A stretch of DNA of 64,000 bases from Cheiracanthium punctorium (GCA_038373885.1 JAWZYV010019586.1:248001-312000), one strand, 5' to 3'; shown: positions 1 through 13,192, counted from the first letter of the stretch. The notes: generated by a model not told the origin, from the sequence alone. A program made the numbers and translations.

Positions 1-2738
1 ATAAAAAATAAAGAGAAAATTGCTATTATGTTTTATATAATAAAAAAAGAAAAAGAAACAATGATTAAGACACATCTTTTGAAATCTTAAACTTAACAGT
101 AAACGAAAAGCTCAATAATGATAATTATTTAATTTGATGTAACAAATGGTAAATAAATATAAGCTAACAAAAGTTACATCAATGTATAATGTAGAATACA
201 GTTTATTAAAATATGACAAATTAATTTTACGACTTTTAACTAATTTTTTCAATGATTAAACAAATTCTTAATTTTTACCAGAATTAAAAACACAGGACCC
301 TTTACTTAGGAGTGAAGGTCTGTCTTTAATTTACAGAAGGTAAGAATTATCTCATTAGCAAGTTTGCTAACTCATATTAAAAAAAATAAGTTCCAGTTCT
401 GCGAATTAAATCAAAAGGAATGATTAGCAGTGAAAAGACCTTTTGTTTATACAGAACATAATCTTATTTTGTTTACCAGGATTTTAATTAAAAATAAACT
501 GACAAACATATCAGCGGACTTGGATATCTTCACGATCTGATCATTTTATTTTAACAGACTTCAGCTTGCGCAAATGCACAGCTGTCATGGAGATAGGAGG
601 CTTTGAGATTATTCGCGTGTTGAATATTTTTTTTTATAGCCCATGAAGATATAATCTCTCTCTTTATTAGTTATTACTCATACGATTAATAATAATAATA
701 AATCATCAAATCTTAGATGTATTTCATCGACTCAAATTACATCTGTAGCATACTTTTCTAGCATGAAAGTTATTTTTTAATACACTTAGGCTAGTACTAA
801 ACAAATAGAAATGGAACGGCTAACATATGTAAACTTTAAATTTCCTTGATATTTGTATTTATTTTCATTTATTTAAGCATCATAAAGTATTTGAATGTTT
901 AAGTTTAGATGTTGTTTATTTTTAAATTAAATTTTTTTTTTGCGTTCAAATTTCATATTATACATACCGTCAATCGAGACTACTTTGTCCCTGCGGGGTT
1001 ACTTTGATCCAACTCGAAAAAGACTACTAAAACAAATGTACTGAAAACTATATGATCAAACATTGGTAACGAGCTAATAAAAGTAATTTTTTTTAAATTA
1101 TCTCCTATTTTTACAATTATTATCAATTTTTTTTATTGAAACCATGTTTACAAAAAGACTCCAATATTGCCAGTTTTAAATAATTAAATTTACCCCCCCA
1201 AGCTATTGAATTAACCCCAAAAACTCTTATTTAGCTTGTGTTATTTGTTCAGTACAACTTCTTTTTCGTGATGTACTAATGTAACCTCCGAAGGACCAAT
1301 GCAGCCCCGGTTGACGGTAATACATCTGTTCATAAAATTAACATGAGTACTTTCCCTCTTTCTCTACCAATAAAATTATGTAGAAATAACATAATAAAAA
1401 TATGTTCCCAATGTTGTACATTGCATAACATAGATTTTCACTAAAATTTAATAAGAATGCTATTGAATAATCTGCGCGCATCTTTTGGTTAGTGCATTTT
1501 AGAAGATGAAAAAGTATATTAGGCAAAAATGCGGATATTTTAAAATACTATAATATTATTCGAAATAATAGTTAAAAAGTTCAAAGTTGTAAGATTTGGA
1601 TGTAGTTTAATTCATATGTATTTTTTATTTTTTGATGTTTTAAATTAATGAATGAAATTTAGTAAAGTCAAACCTGCTAAATTCCTTTCGTAATGTTTTT
1701 AAATGTTATTTGTTCATGGCGTTCCCATGAACATAGATAAATAAGGTATAGCGGCGATTTACTACTCAAAGACTAACAAAAGCCAATACTCATTTAAACG
1801 AACCAAAATGTTGCCTCCCCACACCCTTTCTAGGTAGAATTTCTCACGAAAAATAATTTGCGGATACTATTAACACAAAAGCATATCATTCATTATTTAT
1901 TATAATCTTTTATTAGTTATTATCGGAATATTTTTAATATACTTAACCTAAACTTTTTAAAATTATTTTTTACAAGCGATGTGGATAGGTAGACCTAAGC
2001 TGTTTTTAACCGCCTTTCAGGAAATTAAATTTTAACACCTTCCTAAAAAATCTAAAAACTATTTAATTATGCCAGCTAAAACGATAACTAAATTTATAAA
2101 GCTAAAATTATGTTTTTAAAACTGGTTTTTAATACCGCGTTTCCCTTTTCCTTGCCTGTGAGGATGAAAACAAGAGCAAAAAGTGGTGGCAGTGATTCAG
2201 ACATCCAATTTAATTGTTTAGTTTTTCTACTTATTTTTTTTAATTCTCTGATAAGTGTAGGCGCAAATCGTTAACGGTCAAAGAACACGAATAGAATTAA
2301 TTATTTTCAACGAGATGTAAATGATGATAAAAAACATACAGTTGTAAGGTGAGAAAGAAAATGGATTTTGTAAGTGGCTATAAAACCGAATAAAAAGATC
2401 TCAAGACACAAGGTCAAAAAAACTTTAATATTGCTGAATTCTTGAAATTTATAGCTCTATGTTATCTCTTCGAAGATGTAACGATGTAACTTGAGGAAAC
2501 TTGTTATAACTCAAATTATTCTTTCAGATCGTTTGGCTTGTTTCTCTAGTTTTGAAGTAAATTACATTTTTTGTGTTTTAAATTGTGTTTTTTAGAGATG
2601 AGTTCGCTGTTTTAATATGCTAATTTCAGTGGGTATTTGAGTTCAGGATCGTCCGAAAGAGATCTGAGATTTTACCATAACCTAGAAATGAATTTCAAAT
2701 TGAAAAAGAAATTTATCTGTGTTTTCAGTTTATTAACT
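1..2738. other. AT-rich non-coding DNA, nothing recognised
   Basis: No protein-like reading frame, RNA gene or bounded repeat is visible here. The stretch is A/T-rich with frequent stops in all frames and short homopolymer runs. It could be intergenic or intronic. Confidence 0.5.
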
Positions 2739-2784
2739 GATGTGTATATGTTTTCAGTTTATTAACTGAAAACATATACACATC
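2739..2784. repeat. Perfect 21-bp hairpin
   Basis: A 21-bp arm starting GATGTGTATATG is repeated exactly as its reverse complement after a 4-base TATT loop. The distal part of the left arm (TTTTCAGTTTATTAACTGA) also occurs as a direct copy just upstream at about 2722-2740, so the hairpin may have grown by template switching. No gene context suggests a terminator. Confidence 0.85.
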
Positions 2785-3334
2785 AAACATTTTAACTCTA
2801 CTAAATTAAGATTGAGTAGAATTAATACAATTTCGTCAAAGTCAGTTTTACAAAACATTTATAAATTTTATTTTATTTATTTACTTTTTTGGTGTAGTTT
2901 GAGGTTATTTTAAATATCAACTGAAACCAAATGCAGTGAAACAGAAATAATTCATTTTCATTACTAGACTGATATGCGATCCCTCGACTAACAGCAGAGC
3001 GAACAAATATAGTTCAATACAGTTGTAATTTAAAATAAACAACAATGTTAAAAATGCCAATAAATATTCAAACACCACTCTAAATTATCTGAATAGTTGT
3101 TGGTGCAGTCAAAGCTTTCTTTTATTTATTTTTCTTATACAAGCATGTTGCATTTCTCTCAAAGGATTTTTTTTCTGGAATTCTGGATAAAAGAGAATTC
3201 TCGAAAAAGCCGGAACCCCAAAATCAGTGTTAAGTACGCACTTTGAGAGGAGTTTGTCTCAAGCAAGTTGGAATGATCTGGTCTCATTCCTAGCGTTGCG
3301 TTTTAATAAATTAAAATATTTCTTTTAGTCCAAT

Positions 3335-3493
3335 CAGGGGCCAAGCCAAGAAAGGAGGGGGTTAGGGGGTCATAACCCCCTCCATGTGGAATTTTTTGCC
3401 ATACAAAATGTATATTCTTCACTCCCTTATCACACACATGTATGCATATATGTGAGTTGCAGTAGTCGTAACCCCCCCCCCATGAAAAATCTG
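3335..3493 (+). mobile_element. hAT-type MITE, family A, copy 1
   Basis: The 159-bp element begins CAGGGGCCAAGCCAAG and is flanked by a perfect 8-bp target duplication, AGTCCAAT, at 3327-3334 and 3494-3501. The interior (GGGGTCATAACCCCC, CATACAAAATGTATATTC, GTAGTCGTAACCCC) matches the copies at 13.3, 45.8 and 52.8 kb. The right terminal repeat is largely missing: the element stops at AAAAATCTG where other copies continue with GGCTACGCCCCTG. It is non-autonomous and lies in the opposite orientation to copies 2 and 3. Confidence 0.85.
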
Positions 3494-3636
3494 AGTCCAA
3501 TATGTTACATCTGTAAAATACTTAACGTTCAGCATACATTTTAAAAAGGACTTATTTTGCATACGTTATGGAGATCTCGCATAGCATCAAAAATCGTTGA
3601 CGGTAGTAAAATAGCTTCTATACAACTGAGCAACGC

Positions 3637-3660
3637 ATTTATATATATATATATATATAA
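3637..3660. repeat. (TA)n microsatellite
   Basis: An uninterrupted run of about ten TA units. It is non-coding, although short open frames run across it on both strands. Confidence 0.9.
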
Positions 3661-3851
3661 AGGATCACACAGAGAGGGTTTCTTTTTGGGGAGGGATTTA
3701 ATTCCCTTCATCACATTCATGCATTTCATCCATACATTAAAGAAATAATGAATCAGAGCTGAGATTATAATTAATTACTAGTCTTCATTAATTATTTAAT
3801 TAAATTAATATTGCTAATTACATAAAAATAAAAGAATAATCCTTGCATTAA

Positions 3852-3927
3852 CTAAAACGTTCCGAGAGTCTCATTTTAATGGAATTAAACTCAACTCCAT
3901 TAAAATGTGACTCTCGGAAAGTTTTAG
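3852..3927. repeat. 32-bp inverted repeat (fold-back)
   Basis: The left arm begins CTAAAACGTTCCGAGAGTC. The right arm is its reverse complement with about two mismatches, separated by a 12-base loop. It lies just left of Helitron 1 and may be a tiny palindromic MITE, but no target duplication was identified. Confidence 0.8.
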
Positions 3928-3984
3928 TCTCCAAACTCCCCAAAACCACACCCTGGGTTTCGCTAATGATAAAATTATAGTCAA

Positions 3985-5300
3985 CTAGCTGAAGTACCCG
4001 TCCTTGACGGGTTAGTGAATGCAAATTTCCAAAAAGCAAGAACTTTCGTCAGCATGGTAGGAGTACACAGAATGGATGGAGTATGTTGCCAAAGTAAAGA
4101 AAGCGAAGTTATAATTTTTATGTATTGTTAAAATATTACAGGTTAAGAGAGTCACTAAATAATATCATTTCATTCGCTTTAGTCGTAATTATGTGATGCG
4201 CGAACGAATATGTACGAATATAGAAATAATTTTCGCAAAATCTCAAAATCTAATCAACATCTTTGAAAAATTGGAAGCCTAGAATTTAAGTTGAGTGACA
4301 ACCTATTATGTCACCCAATTTCGTTTCATTCCCTGCAGTCTTTATTTCGTGATGCTGGAACAAAATTTCAGCATTTTAAAACGATTTTCGCAAAATCACC
4401 AAATGTAATCAAAATATTTTAAAAATTCAACGCCTATAAATTAAGATTAGCAACTACCTATCATATCACTAAATTTCGTATCATTCGTATTAGTTGTTAT
4501 TACGTGATGTTTGAAGAAATATAAACGTATTTTGAGAGAATTTTCACAAAATCTCAAAATCTAATGAAAATGTTTAAAAAATTGGATACCTATAGTTTAT
4601 GTTGAGCAACCATCTATCATGTGACCAAATTTCATATCATTCGCTTTAGTCGTTATTACGTAATGCGGGAACAAAGATTCACTCAGTTTTAAACGATTTC
4701 CGCAAAATCTCGAAATCGGATCGATTTTTTAAAATTAGATGCTTATAGTTTAAGGTGAGTGACCACCTATCATTTCACCAAATATCATTTTTTCACCTTT
4801 GCAGTTATTACGTGATGCTCGAACACAAATTTACGCAGTTTGAAACGATTTTCGCAAACTCTCAAAATCCAATCAAGATTTTTTAAAAATTCCACGCCTA
4901 TGTTTTAAGTTGAGTGACCACCTATCATGACACCCAATTTCGTATCATTCGCTTCAGTCATTTTTACGTGATGCTTGAACACAAATTTACGCAGTTTGAA
5001 ACAATTTTCGCAAAATCTCAAAATCCAATCAAGATTTTTTTTAAATTCCACGCTTATGTTTTAAGTTGAGTGAGCACCTATCATGACACCCAATTTCATA
5101 TCATTCGCTTCAGCCGTTTTTACGTGATGCTTAAACAGAAAAAGCATCACGGACAGAATGACAGAATGATAGAACGACAGAACGACAAACTTTTGTTTGA
5201 GGGTCGCATCGGATTCCCGGGTGCTTGAAACGGATAGAAATCGCAAAATTTTTGAATTCCAAGAAATGTACAGACAAAAGTCTAATTTTATTTATATAGA
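3985..5300 (-). mobile_element. Non-autonomous Helitron 1 with internal tandem array
   Basis: Read on the minus strand, the element starts TCTATATAAATAAAAT after a host A. It ends in a 7-bp hairpin (ACCCGTC AAG GACGGGT), then ACTTCAG and CTAG, followed by a host T. This is the canonical Helitron structure: 5' TC, 3' hairpin plus CTRR, inserted between A and T. The interior (about 4.1-5.15 kb) is a degenerate tandem array: the motif ACGTGATGC recurs near 4193, 4351, 4504, 4656, 4811, 4966 and 5124, a period of about 155 bp. There is no Rep/helicase coding capacity, so movement would need an autonomous partner. Confidence 0.88.
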
Positions 5301-5680
5301 TAGTATAATACTACCTTAAACAAAAAACAACTTGCGGTTAATTAAAAGCCTTAATTATTGTTGCCTTAAATAAAATCCTATTTCCTGTAGCAAAAACATG
5401 TGTGATTAACGCTGATCTATGAATTTCAAGGCATAATTATTAGGAGAAATGAAGAGTCAGAAGAGCAATAACAGAAATATAGAGCGACAAAAATCATTGT
5501 TAGAATACTTCATTGCAGAAAAAAACAACTCTCCGAAGATCTTGTCATTTAAATCCTTTGCAGGTCATAAACCTTGACATTACTTTTTCTTCCCCCTAAC
5601 ATTTTTTTTTTTTTTTTGGACTTGCCACAGACGGGGCAGTCCTTCGAAATTTGAGACCACCCACACCCAGAGGAAGATGT

Positions 5681-5683
<3 letters not shown>

Positions 5684-5712
<29 letters not shown>
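5684..5712. repeat. (CT)n microsatellite
   Basis: About 14 CT units, followed by poly-T at about 5727-5740. Confidence 0.9.
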
Positions 5713-5714
<2 letters not shown>

Positions 5715-7706
5715 ATTTTTCATTTTTTTTTTTTTTTTTTGTAACTATATTTATAAGGTTTACTTTTACTTATAAATTCAAAAAACAAAGCACATTCATT
5801 AATAGTAGTTCAGATGTTACAGGGAAATATTCTCTATTAATACCTTCATAATTTATGTAAAAAGAAAGTATTTTTAGGCGGTAGGGGGGGGGGGATGAAA
5901 GTATACAGAGAAAGAGAGCGCGAAGAGGGAGTTTTTTTTTTAATAACAAAAGTTTCAATTCAATTAATCAAATAATATCTTTATGTGCCTCATGAAAAAA
6001 GTGTCATGTCGTTTTGAGCGAATTAATTTTTTATACATATATATGTGTCATATGTGAGTGCGTATAATAATTTGTTGTTGTTTTCAGAGTTTTATGTTTT
6101 ATTGCAGAAATTTGAAGAGATTTATATTTTGAGGTCATAAGCTTTTTTTTATGCAATTTCTTTTTATTTTAAGAATTTCTTTAACTAAGAAGATTTTTAT
6201 TGCTTCAGTGAAACCGCTTTTCTTTTATAAATAGTATTGCTTTTTAAAAAGTGTTTTTTTTTTCAAAAAGTTCTAGTAATATTAAGTAAATCATGTAAAT
6301 CATGTCTGTAAAACTGTGCTTAGAGCTTAAATTGTGAAAAATTGGTGAATTAAATTCGTGACTTTTTTTTTTTTTAATGGCTTGAATTCCGGTTTGGGAT
6401 ATTTATATTACTTACTTACACAACAAAAGACAAATACTTTGACTGAAGAACTAAACTGACTAACAAGTCTATACTAGTGGTAAAGAAAAAGACCATGTCC
6501 ATAGTATTTAAATACTTTTCAAATATCCTTATGGTCAGTATTTCTCACACGTACAAAAATGCTTCCATTAGAACATGATTATACATCTCTTAACGTTATT
6601 TTTATGAGTTTATGGCATGAGAAATCATGTATTATTCTTCATCTATATTTATACTTATATATATACACGTTTTTACTTATATATTATTATATATCGTAAA
6701 AACTTATATACTTATATATATAAGTTTTACTAAAATTAAAATTCAAGCCTCAGTCTGTGAAATTGTTTTTAATAACTTTTATAAGCAGAAAAACAATGCT
6801 TTAACTGTACTAAATAAAAAATACTCCTCTGATATTTAAAAACGTATTCAATAAAATACCTCATTTTGTGGTAGTTTTGTGTGTTTTTCATTGCAACATT
6901 TTCATTTTTTAATACAGTGTGACAGGAGACAGCACCTTAAATCACATTGATGAAAGCCTGGTACTTAGACATCATCTGACATTTTTTTCGGGAACCAGAA
7001 GGATCTGTCCATCATCTTATAAATAACAAATAACTCCAACCAAAATTAAGCTAATATTGTTTCAAAAGCAGTAAATTTATGTTATATAGATACAGCTGTA
7101 AATCAGTACAGTAACGCACATACTTCGTTAAATTTCTTTATTTCCATTAATGAAATTCACAGTTCTATCTTAAATAATTTGTGAAGCTACAATTACTCTT
7201 TATATTTATTAAGCCACTGATATTCTTGACTATTAATCTCATCATTAAAAGTATAAATTAGTAAAAATATATTCCATATTTATACATTTTAAGATTAAGA
7301 AAGACACTTTTTTTAAGGGGGTATATTTTTTAACACTTTATCTAATGATAATACTCAGAACATGAGTATGCGGATATGGTTGCGACAGTTTATGGTTTAT
7401 CTATGGTGATAAAATAAATTTAAAACTGACGAATGGGAAAAATAACTTTTTATTTTTAGGAAAATATTTAAATCTTATGCATATCTATTTTACACTTTCG
7501 GTGAAGTACTTGTCAGTAAATCCATTTTTTCAGATAAAACACCTTTCACACTCCTACTTTTTGACCCCGCTGAGGCAATGTAAGAACTGTGCAGTAGACG
7601 TCTCCAATTTGTTAAACCTAAATTTCGCCCTCTAATACAGGTAAAGTTCTCCGGCTCGCGTGGACTTCATATGTGAGCTCGGACCCAGGATCATATCTGA
7701 CCACTA

Positions 7707-7762
7707 TATCCTTACTGTTTCGTCTACTATCCTTACTGTTTCGTCTACTATCCTTACTATCC
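7707..7762. repeat. 21-bp minisatellite, about 2.6 copies
   Basis: The unit TATCCTTACTGTTTCGTCTA(C) is repeated exactly at 7707 and 7728, and a third partial copy begins at 7749. Confidence 0.85.
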
Positions 7763-10700
7763 CCCTCCACTAATTTAATTGAAATAAAAGACTTTATTAC
7801 ATCGTGTACTTTTTTTCTTTTGGGTAGTTGCTGCGCTTTTGTTTTCGTTTATTAATTTAGTATTTTAATGTTGGTCCTAAATCAGGTAAAACTTTTTTGG
7901 AGTACACGGGATTTTAGATAAGAGCCTCAGGCCATACCTGTCCATGCCTTCTATCCTTCATGTATCATATATCCACAAAGCGCTATGCTCGCTTTGTCGT
8001 GACATGCGGGAGCCGAGATTTCTCTGAGTCAACACTTGGCATGGATGTCTGAAATGCTTTCGCGCATCAAGAACTCCATGTGATTCTGATCTCTGCTATC
8101 CTCGGCGTTGACGTTTAGTAAACAAGGTAGCGTTCACCCCCGGTTTCCCTGCAAAAGCAAAGCGCACAACTCGTCTGCCCTCACGTTTTGCCTTTCTCCA
8201 ATTAAACCGGTTCAGTTCAGTTGGTGTTGTTTAGACGGCCTATTGAAGTAGGTGGATTGTGTCACCAAATAAGTGTCTAAGTGTGTAATTATGAGAGAAG
8301 CCTTTATTGTCTTCTGATGTTTCGAAGCTCTTCAAAAGTGCGATTGTTATTGAAATTAGAGAACATATTAATTTTTTTTTTTTTTAAATAATTACTGAAA
8401 CCTTTTTATTTTATTAATGTTGAACTTTTTCCCAAATAGTACTTTTTATGTATTTTAAATTACACTTGTGTGAAAAGCTGAAACATTCTTTTCAAAATAG
8501 GAGCAACTAAATAAATTTGTTTGGTTAGCAAAAATTATTTATGCTCAAAAAAGAAAGAAATTTTTTTTTTTTTAATAAATAAAATTACTTTGCTTGCAAA
8601 AAAATGAAGTTTATGAATTAAAATGAAGCTTATTTATCTAACACTATATTTTAATAATTCAAATAAACTGTTCTTGAATTCATATAAACGAAATATTTTG
8701 AAATTTCAATGAAACACTCTTTTGGTTGTGATAGCAATTTTGCCTATCTTAAAGTTTCTTCTGAAGTTGAAAGTTTGAAGAATACGTATACTTGCATTTG
8801 AAAATAAATGTTGATTAGAAATAAAGGTACTGTGCTTACTCAATAAAATAGAATTTTCAGTTATAGAAATAATTCTAAATAAATGAAAAAATAAATATAA
8901 AAATATACAGTATACAACAAAATATTGGTTAATAATAAAAACATAGAATAATAGAGTTTCAATGACTTTAATCACAGACGAAATAATCTTTTCTTTTTTT
9001 CTTACTTATTAAAAAGTGGTACTTTATCGTATATAAAACACTAACAAATATCCAACAATGAAAGTATAACCGTTTTTCTTTTACGAATCGATGCTATAAA
9101 AAATATGTAGTCTTCAAGAAAGATTAAATCTAAAGATTTTCAAGGCAAAGTATAGCCAAATAATAAAAACAAAAAATACACGGAAGCGCATTAAAGTTGT
9201 ATATTCAAAGGTCACAGAACATAGAATTGTGTATAGGAGAAGTCGGACAAGAGAAGAAGCAAAGAGAAAATGTGTGAAATTTGGGAAAATAAGAGATGTA
9301 ATCGCGATTCCTTAGATCCTAAGGAATTTCAGCGTTAGAAATCAAAATGCAATAACCAAAATATAAGCTGTTGATTTAAAAAGTATGAAAAAGTCACGAA
9401 TATTGGATGTCAACTTTGATGTTTTATATTTTAAGATATTTTTCTATAAAATAAAAACAAACAATAAAGTAAATATTATTCTGAGATAGTACTCACATGC
9501 AGTTACTACAAAGCAAATATTTCTGATATCGAATTCTGGCATTAATTGCAATTCACTTGTCAAATATTTCAGAAAAAATCATTATCTTAATTTCTTTTTA
9601 ATGTGGTGACAATTTTATTATTGCTTTAGTTTGAAAATTAAAGAGGCATTTTAAGAAATTAGAAAACTGGAAACAGCGCTACTTTTGAGCAATATTTCAA
9701 GTATTTAAATAAATAATAATAAAATAAAACTATAGAAATAAAAATGTGGGCGTTGCTGAAATTAAAAAAAAATTAAATGGCGTAAAACAATGTTTTCAAC
9801 GATTTTTGAAAGACTAATTTTAAAACAAATAATATCAATAATATTGTAGTAAAATTTATGTAAAAAACTCTTTTTTTAAATGGAAATTAAATAAAATGCC
9901 ACTTTTTCTTGAATGCAAATTCAGATGAACGCTTAGAATAAATTTATTATTAACTGCAAACACAGTAATGAAACACTGTTTAAATAAGAACTAAATTTAT
10001 AAATAACTATTAAATAAAACTATTCTAAACTTTAAAAAAAAAATAGAACGATTTTGTAAAACTCTGAAATCTTGTTTATATAAATACACAAACATAAATA
10101 AGTATTTAAAGGAAATGACTCCTTATTCCTGCGTAAATAATGCTGTTAGTTTGGGGATAAAAAAAAATGACAGTTCTACTCAAATAAATTTTGATGGAAT
10201 TTTCTTAATATATATCATTACATACATCTCGCCGCTGGTAGCGCATCAGCTACAACGAACAACACGTGCTGTATATTCACAAAAGCTTTCTTGAAGACAT
10301 ACAAAAATTCCAGCATCCCATCGCAAACACGCATTGCCTTCTCTCTAGAATGTTTCTTTTTAAAGGGAAGGAGGGGTGTGATACATATATAAAAAAATAT
10401 ATATAAAAAATAACAAGAAATCAGAGAAGGGAAAAGCCCGGGGCCAAAGGGGGGACAATCTCTCTGTGGATCGGCTGCCGTTTTGTTGGAAGTGCGATGG
10501 ATATCATCCAGTGATTTTTTTCAGTCACTGCCGATAACGAAGAGAGATGGATTGATCAATAACTGTTCCAGAGAACAGCTGGGATTGCGCGCTCGGTGAA
10601 TAGAACAGCGCAACTTTTCACCCTGTCACTTTAAATCACAGCTACGCCACGGAAAAATTCCAGCTATTCCTAGTAAAAATGAATGTATAAATGATATCCT

Positions 10701-11869
10701 ATTGTGAGGGGGGGGGGGAAAGGACATATGCTACGTTTTTATAAACATTAGAATATAGAAATAAATACAAGCTACATTTAAAAAAAAAAGGGACAAAATG
10801 CTAAAGAGTCAGATTTTGAAATTCTTAGTGATAGAAAGTTGTGTTTTGTATTACTCTAAAATATTTTTAAAAATTACCAAAGAAAAAAAAAACAATAGCA
10901 TTAGAAAAATATTAAATGGAAATAATTCAATTATTATGTAATTTAAATGTCCTGGAAATGTAAATAAATTTTAACTTAAATTGGGCAACAGGTATAACAA
11001 AAACCTGAAAAAAAAAAATCTATATAATTTAGAGTTTCTAGAAAACTATACTTCGAATATAACCATTTCTTACAGCTTCAGAAATCGAGGATGAAATACT
11101 CAGTAATATATTGTACTTTTTTTTTTTTTTGAGTGTATGTAATGTGTGTATAATTTTTTTTTTGGGGGGGGGTAAGAAGTTTTTGTTACAAAGAGAAGCA
11201 TAAATTAAGCTTAAAGACATCATGTAGAAGATAAATATTTTGTGCCAATTTTTATAGATGAACACACCTACTATTTTAGTTCTCCTTTTCCTTCAGAAGC
11301 AGCATACCCAACCAAGCAAAGAGAAGATATATATTTATATGGATAAGATTTGTGGTGGTGGGAGGGGAGGGGGAGTAGCATTTTCACTCATTCAAGAGCA
11401 CACCCATTTTTCTTTTGAATAAAATTTCCAGTAGCGTGATCCCAGTGAATGGTGCATTTCACCACTCATAACAACCCGTCCAGCTTAAGTTATGTCTGGA
11501 AAGCCGATTTTGACAAAAGATTCGGAACTATTTACAAGTAAAGGGAACCCCATATTTTCGCTGAATTGGCTTCTGAAAGGACGCGATTTTGAATGGGCGA
11601 AGCGAATGTCTGTGAAAATATTATTTTGCGGCCATGCTGAGAACTGTTTTTTTTTTCCCTTTCAGGTATTGCGTGTCTTTGACCGCACTCAAAATTACTT
11701 TGAGAATTTAGTAAATAGAGCCTTTTTCCATTTTTATGAATAGAGTGGAATTAGTTATAGAATTAGTTGAACGATGCTGATTATTTTCAGTTCACGAAAT
11801 TAATTCTTTAGGGACGAACAAGCAGTCAGCTTTAAAAATTTCCATTGAAATATCTTTTTTCTAAATATG

Positions 11870-12665
11870 CAGGGTGGTCCTAAACTATATATCTAAAATG
11901 TGAAGGTTGGTAGAGGGGACTAAGACGGTTCAGAATGATACTGCAATGTGGAGTCGAAAATGTCGTCTTCATGTACCCGTTAACCTTTTAACACGCAGTA
12001 TTCCCGCTCTGGGAACACCAAACTCTGACATTTTGACTGTAGCCAGTCACGAAGAATAGATTTAATTTCCATAAAAATAGTTGCGGGTAACATAGCTCCA
12101 CGAAAATCCTTTTTAGCACGTCATTTCCCCTAAAAAAAATGTCACGATTATTTTTAACAGCACTGACATCTGCTGAAAAATGGAAGAATGCGAGAACAGC
12201 TGGATAGATTGCCCAGTGCCGTCAAAAAAGGGTCTCTAGATCTGTGGCACGCGATGAACGTTTCGATCGTCCGCCATCTTGCTGGTAGTTAAGTAGAGCG
12301 ATAGCAACGGCTGCCCCTTTTTCAGCATTGGGAAAGGGTTGCGCCTCAAAGGGTTAATAATCACGTTGGAAGAAGTGTTGAAGTAAAACAATGAACTTTA
12401 CGACCATCGCGTGTCAAAAACGAACGCATTTTTTACAGAAAGTCCTTACAAATTCTATTTTGTTTCATTGATGAAAGTCTCTGAGAAAAGATCATTGCTT
12501 ATGAAACTTGACTGAGAATTTAGACCAACAGTTCTTCCAAAGTGATTATTATTAACTGGTACATGAAGACGACATTTCCGATCCCACATTGCTGTGTGAT
12601 TTTGAACCCTCTTGGTCCTCTCTACCACCCTTTATATTTTTGACATACAGTTTAGGACCCCCCTG
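11870..12665. mobile_element. Long-TIR DNA element (Tc1/mariner-like ends), interrupted
   Basis: The left end reads CAGGGTGGTCCTAAACT and the right end, inverted, reads CAGGGGGGTCCTAAACTG. The terminal inverted repeats extend about 110 bp at roughly 80% identity, both running into AATGTCGTCTTCATGTACC. The right flank is TA and the left flank is TG (a decayed TA), which suggests TA target choice. A piggyBac-like element is inserted at a TTAA at the inner edge of the left TIR (11984-12353). A related left half lies at 46274. No transposase frame was found. Confidence 0.75.
11984..12353 (+). mobile_element. piggyBac-like MITE nested in another element
   Basis: The 370-bp insert is flanked by TTAA on both sides (11980-11983 and 12354-12357), the piggyBac target duplication. 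Its ends read CCTTTTAACACGCAGTATTC (left) and GCGCCTCAAAGG (right). It matches the 30.1-30.7 kb element over nearly its whole length in inverse orientation. It lacks one of the inverted arms present there, so it looks like an internal-deletion derivative. Removing it would restore a single TTAA that fits the host element's opposite TIR (CAGTTAATAATAATC). Confidence 0.8.
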
Positions 12666-13127
12666 TAGGTTTTTGTACTTTATTAAGTCATTCGCAATCA
12701 AATATTAGCTAGTACTAAAACTAGAGCTGTTCTTAAGTTGGATTTGTTTTTAAGTATTACTATCAAGAGCACATTGCTGCATTCCGAAATCAAATCAAAC
12801 TATCTTTATTATTGACATAATTAAAATTTTGTAAATAACACATTTAAAAAGGGATTTATCATTAACGACCATTTTCAAGAGCTTATCATATCAGTTACGA
12901 TTATTTCAGGTGATATAAAAGTTCACCTTCCTCCAGCTGAAAAAAAATTTCATCATCCACACGAGCAGAAGAGCGAGAACTAAAAAGTTAACAGAGGTAG
13001 CTGAAGAGAGGTGAACCTTTGTATATTACCCGAAACGATCGTATTCAGGTTAAATGCCTTTTTATGCGCGTTAAAGTTTTGAAAGTTTCATCTTTTAACA
13101 GATTTCTTTTAAATGTTCTTGTTATCT

Positions 13128-13192
13128 TTATTATTATTATTTTATTAAAACATTATTATTAGTGTTTTTATTATTATTATTATTTTAAAGCA
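13128..13192. repeat. ATT-rich low-complexity tract
   Basis: Imperfect ATT/TTA triplet repeats in two runs. Confidence 0.8.

Larger units (their letters stand above)
5301..11869. other. Mostly unassigned AT-rich DNA
   Basis: No gene was recognised. Visible content is a (CT)n microsatellite at 5684-5712, a 21-bp minisatellite at 7707-7762, an A/T-rich stem near 6660-6735, and two slightly GC-richer blocks (about 7.9-8.23 kb and 10.22-10.65 kb). Those blocks have no convincing reading frame and could be conserved regulatory DNA or old repeat debris. Open frames of 60-90 codons here look like chance, with low-complexity or hydrophobic A/T-codon content. Confidence 0.45.

Noticed and set aside
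5061..5246. Short minus-strand frame
   Set aside because: It lies in the tandem array and 5' region of Helitron 1.
11492..11743. 83-codon frame beginning MSGKPILTKDSELFTSKGNP
   Set aside because: It has no recognisable domain, no promoter or splice context, and a T-rich second half. It is probably chance.
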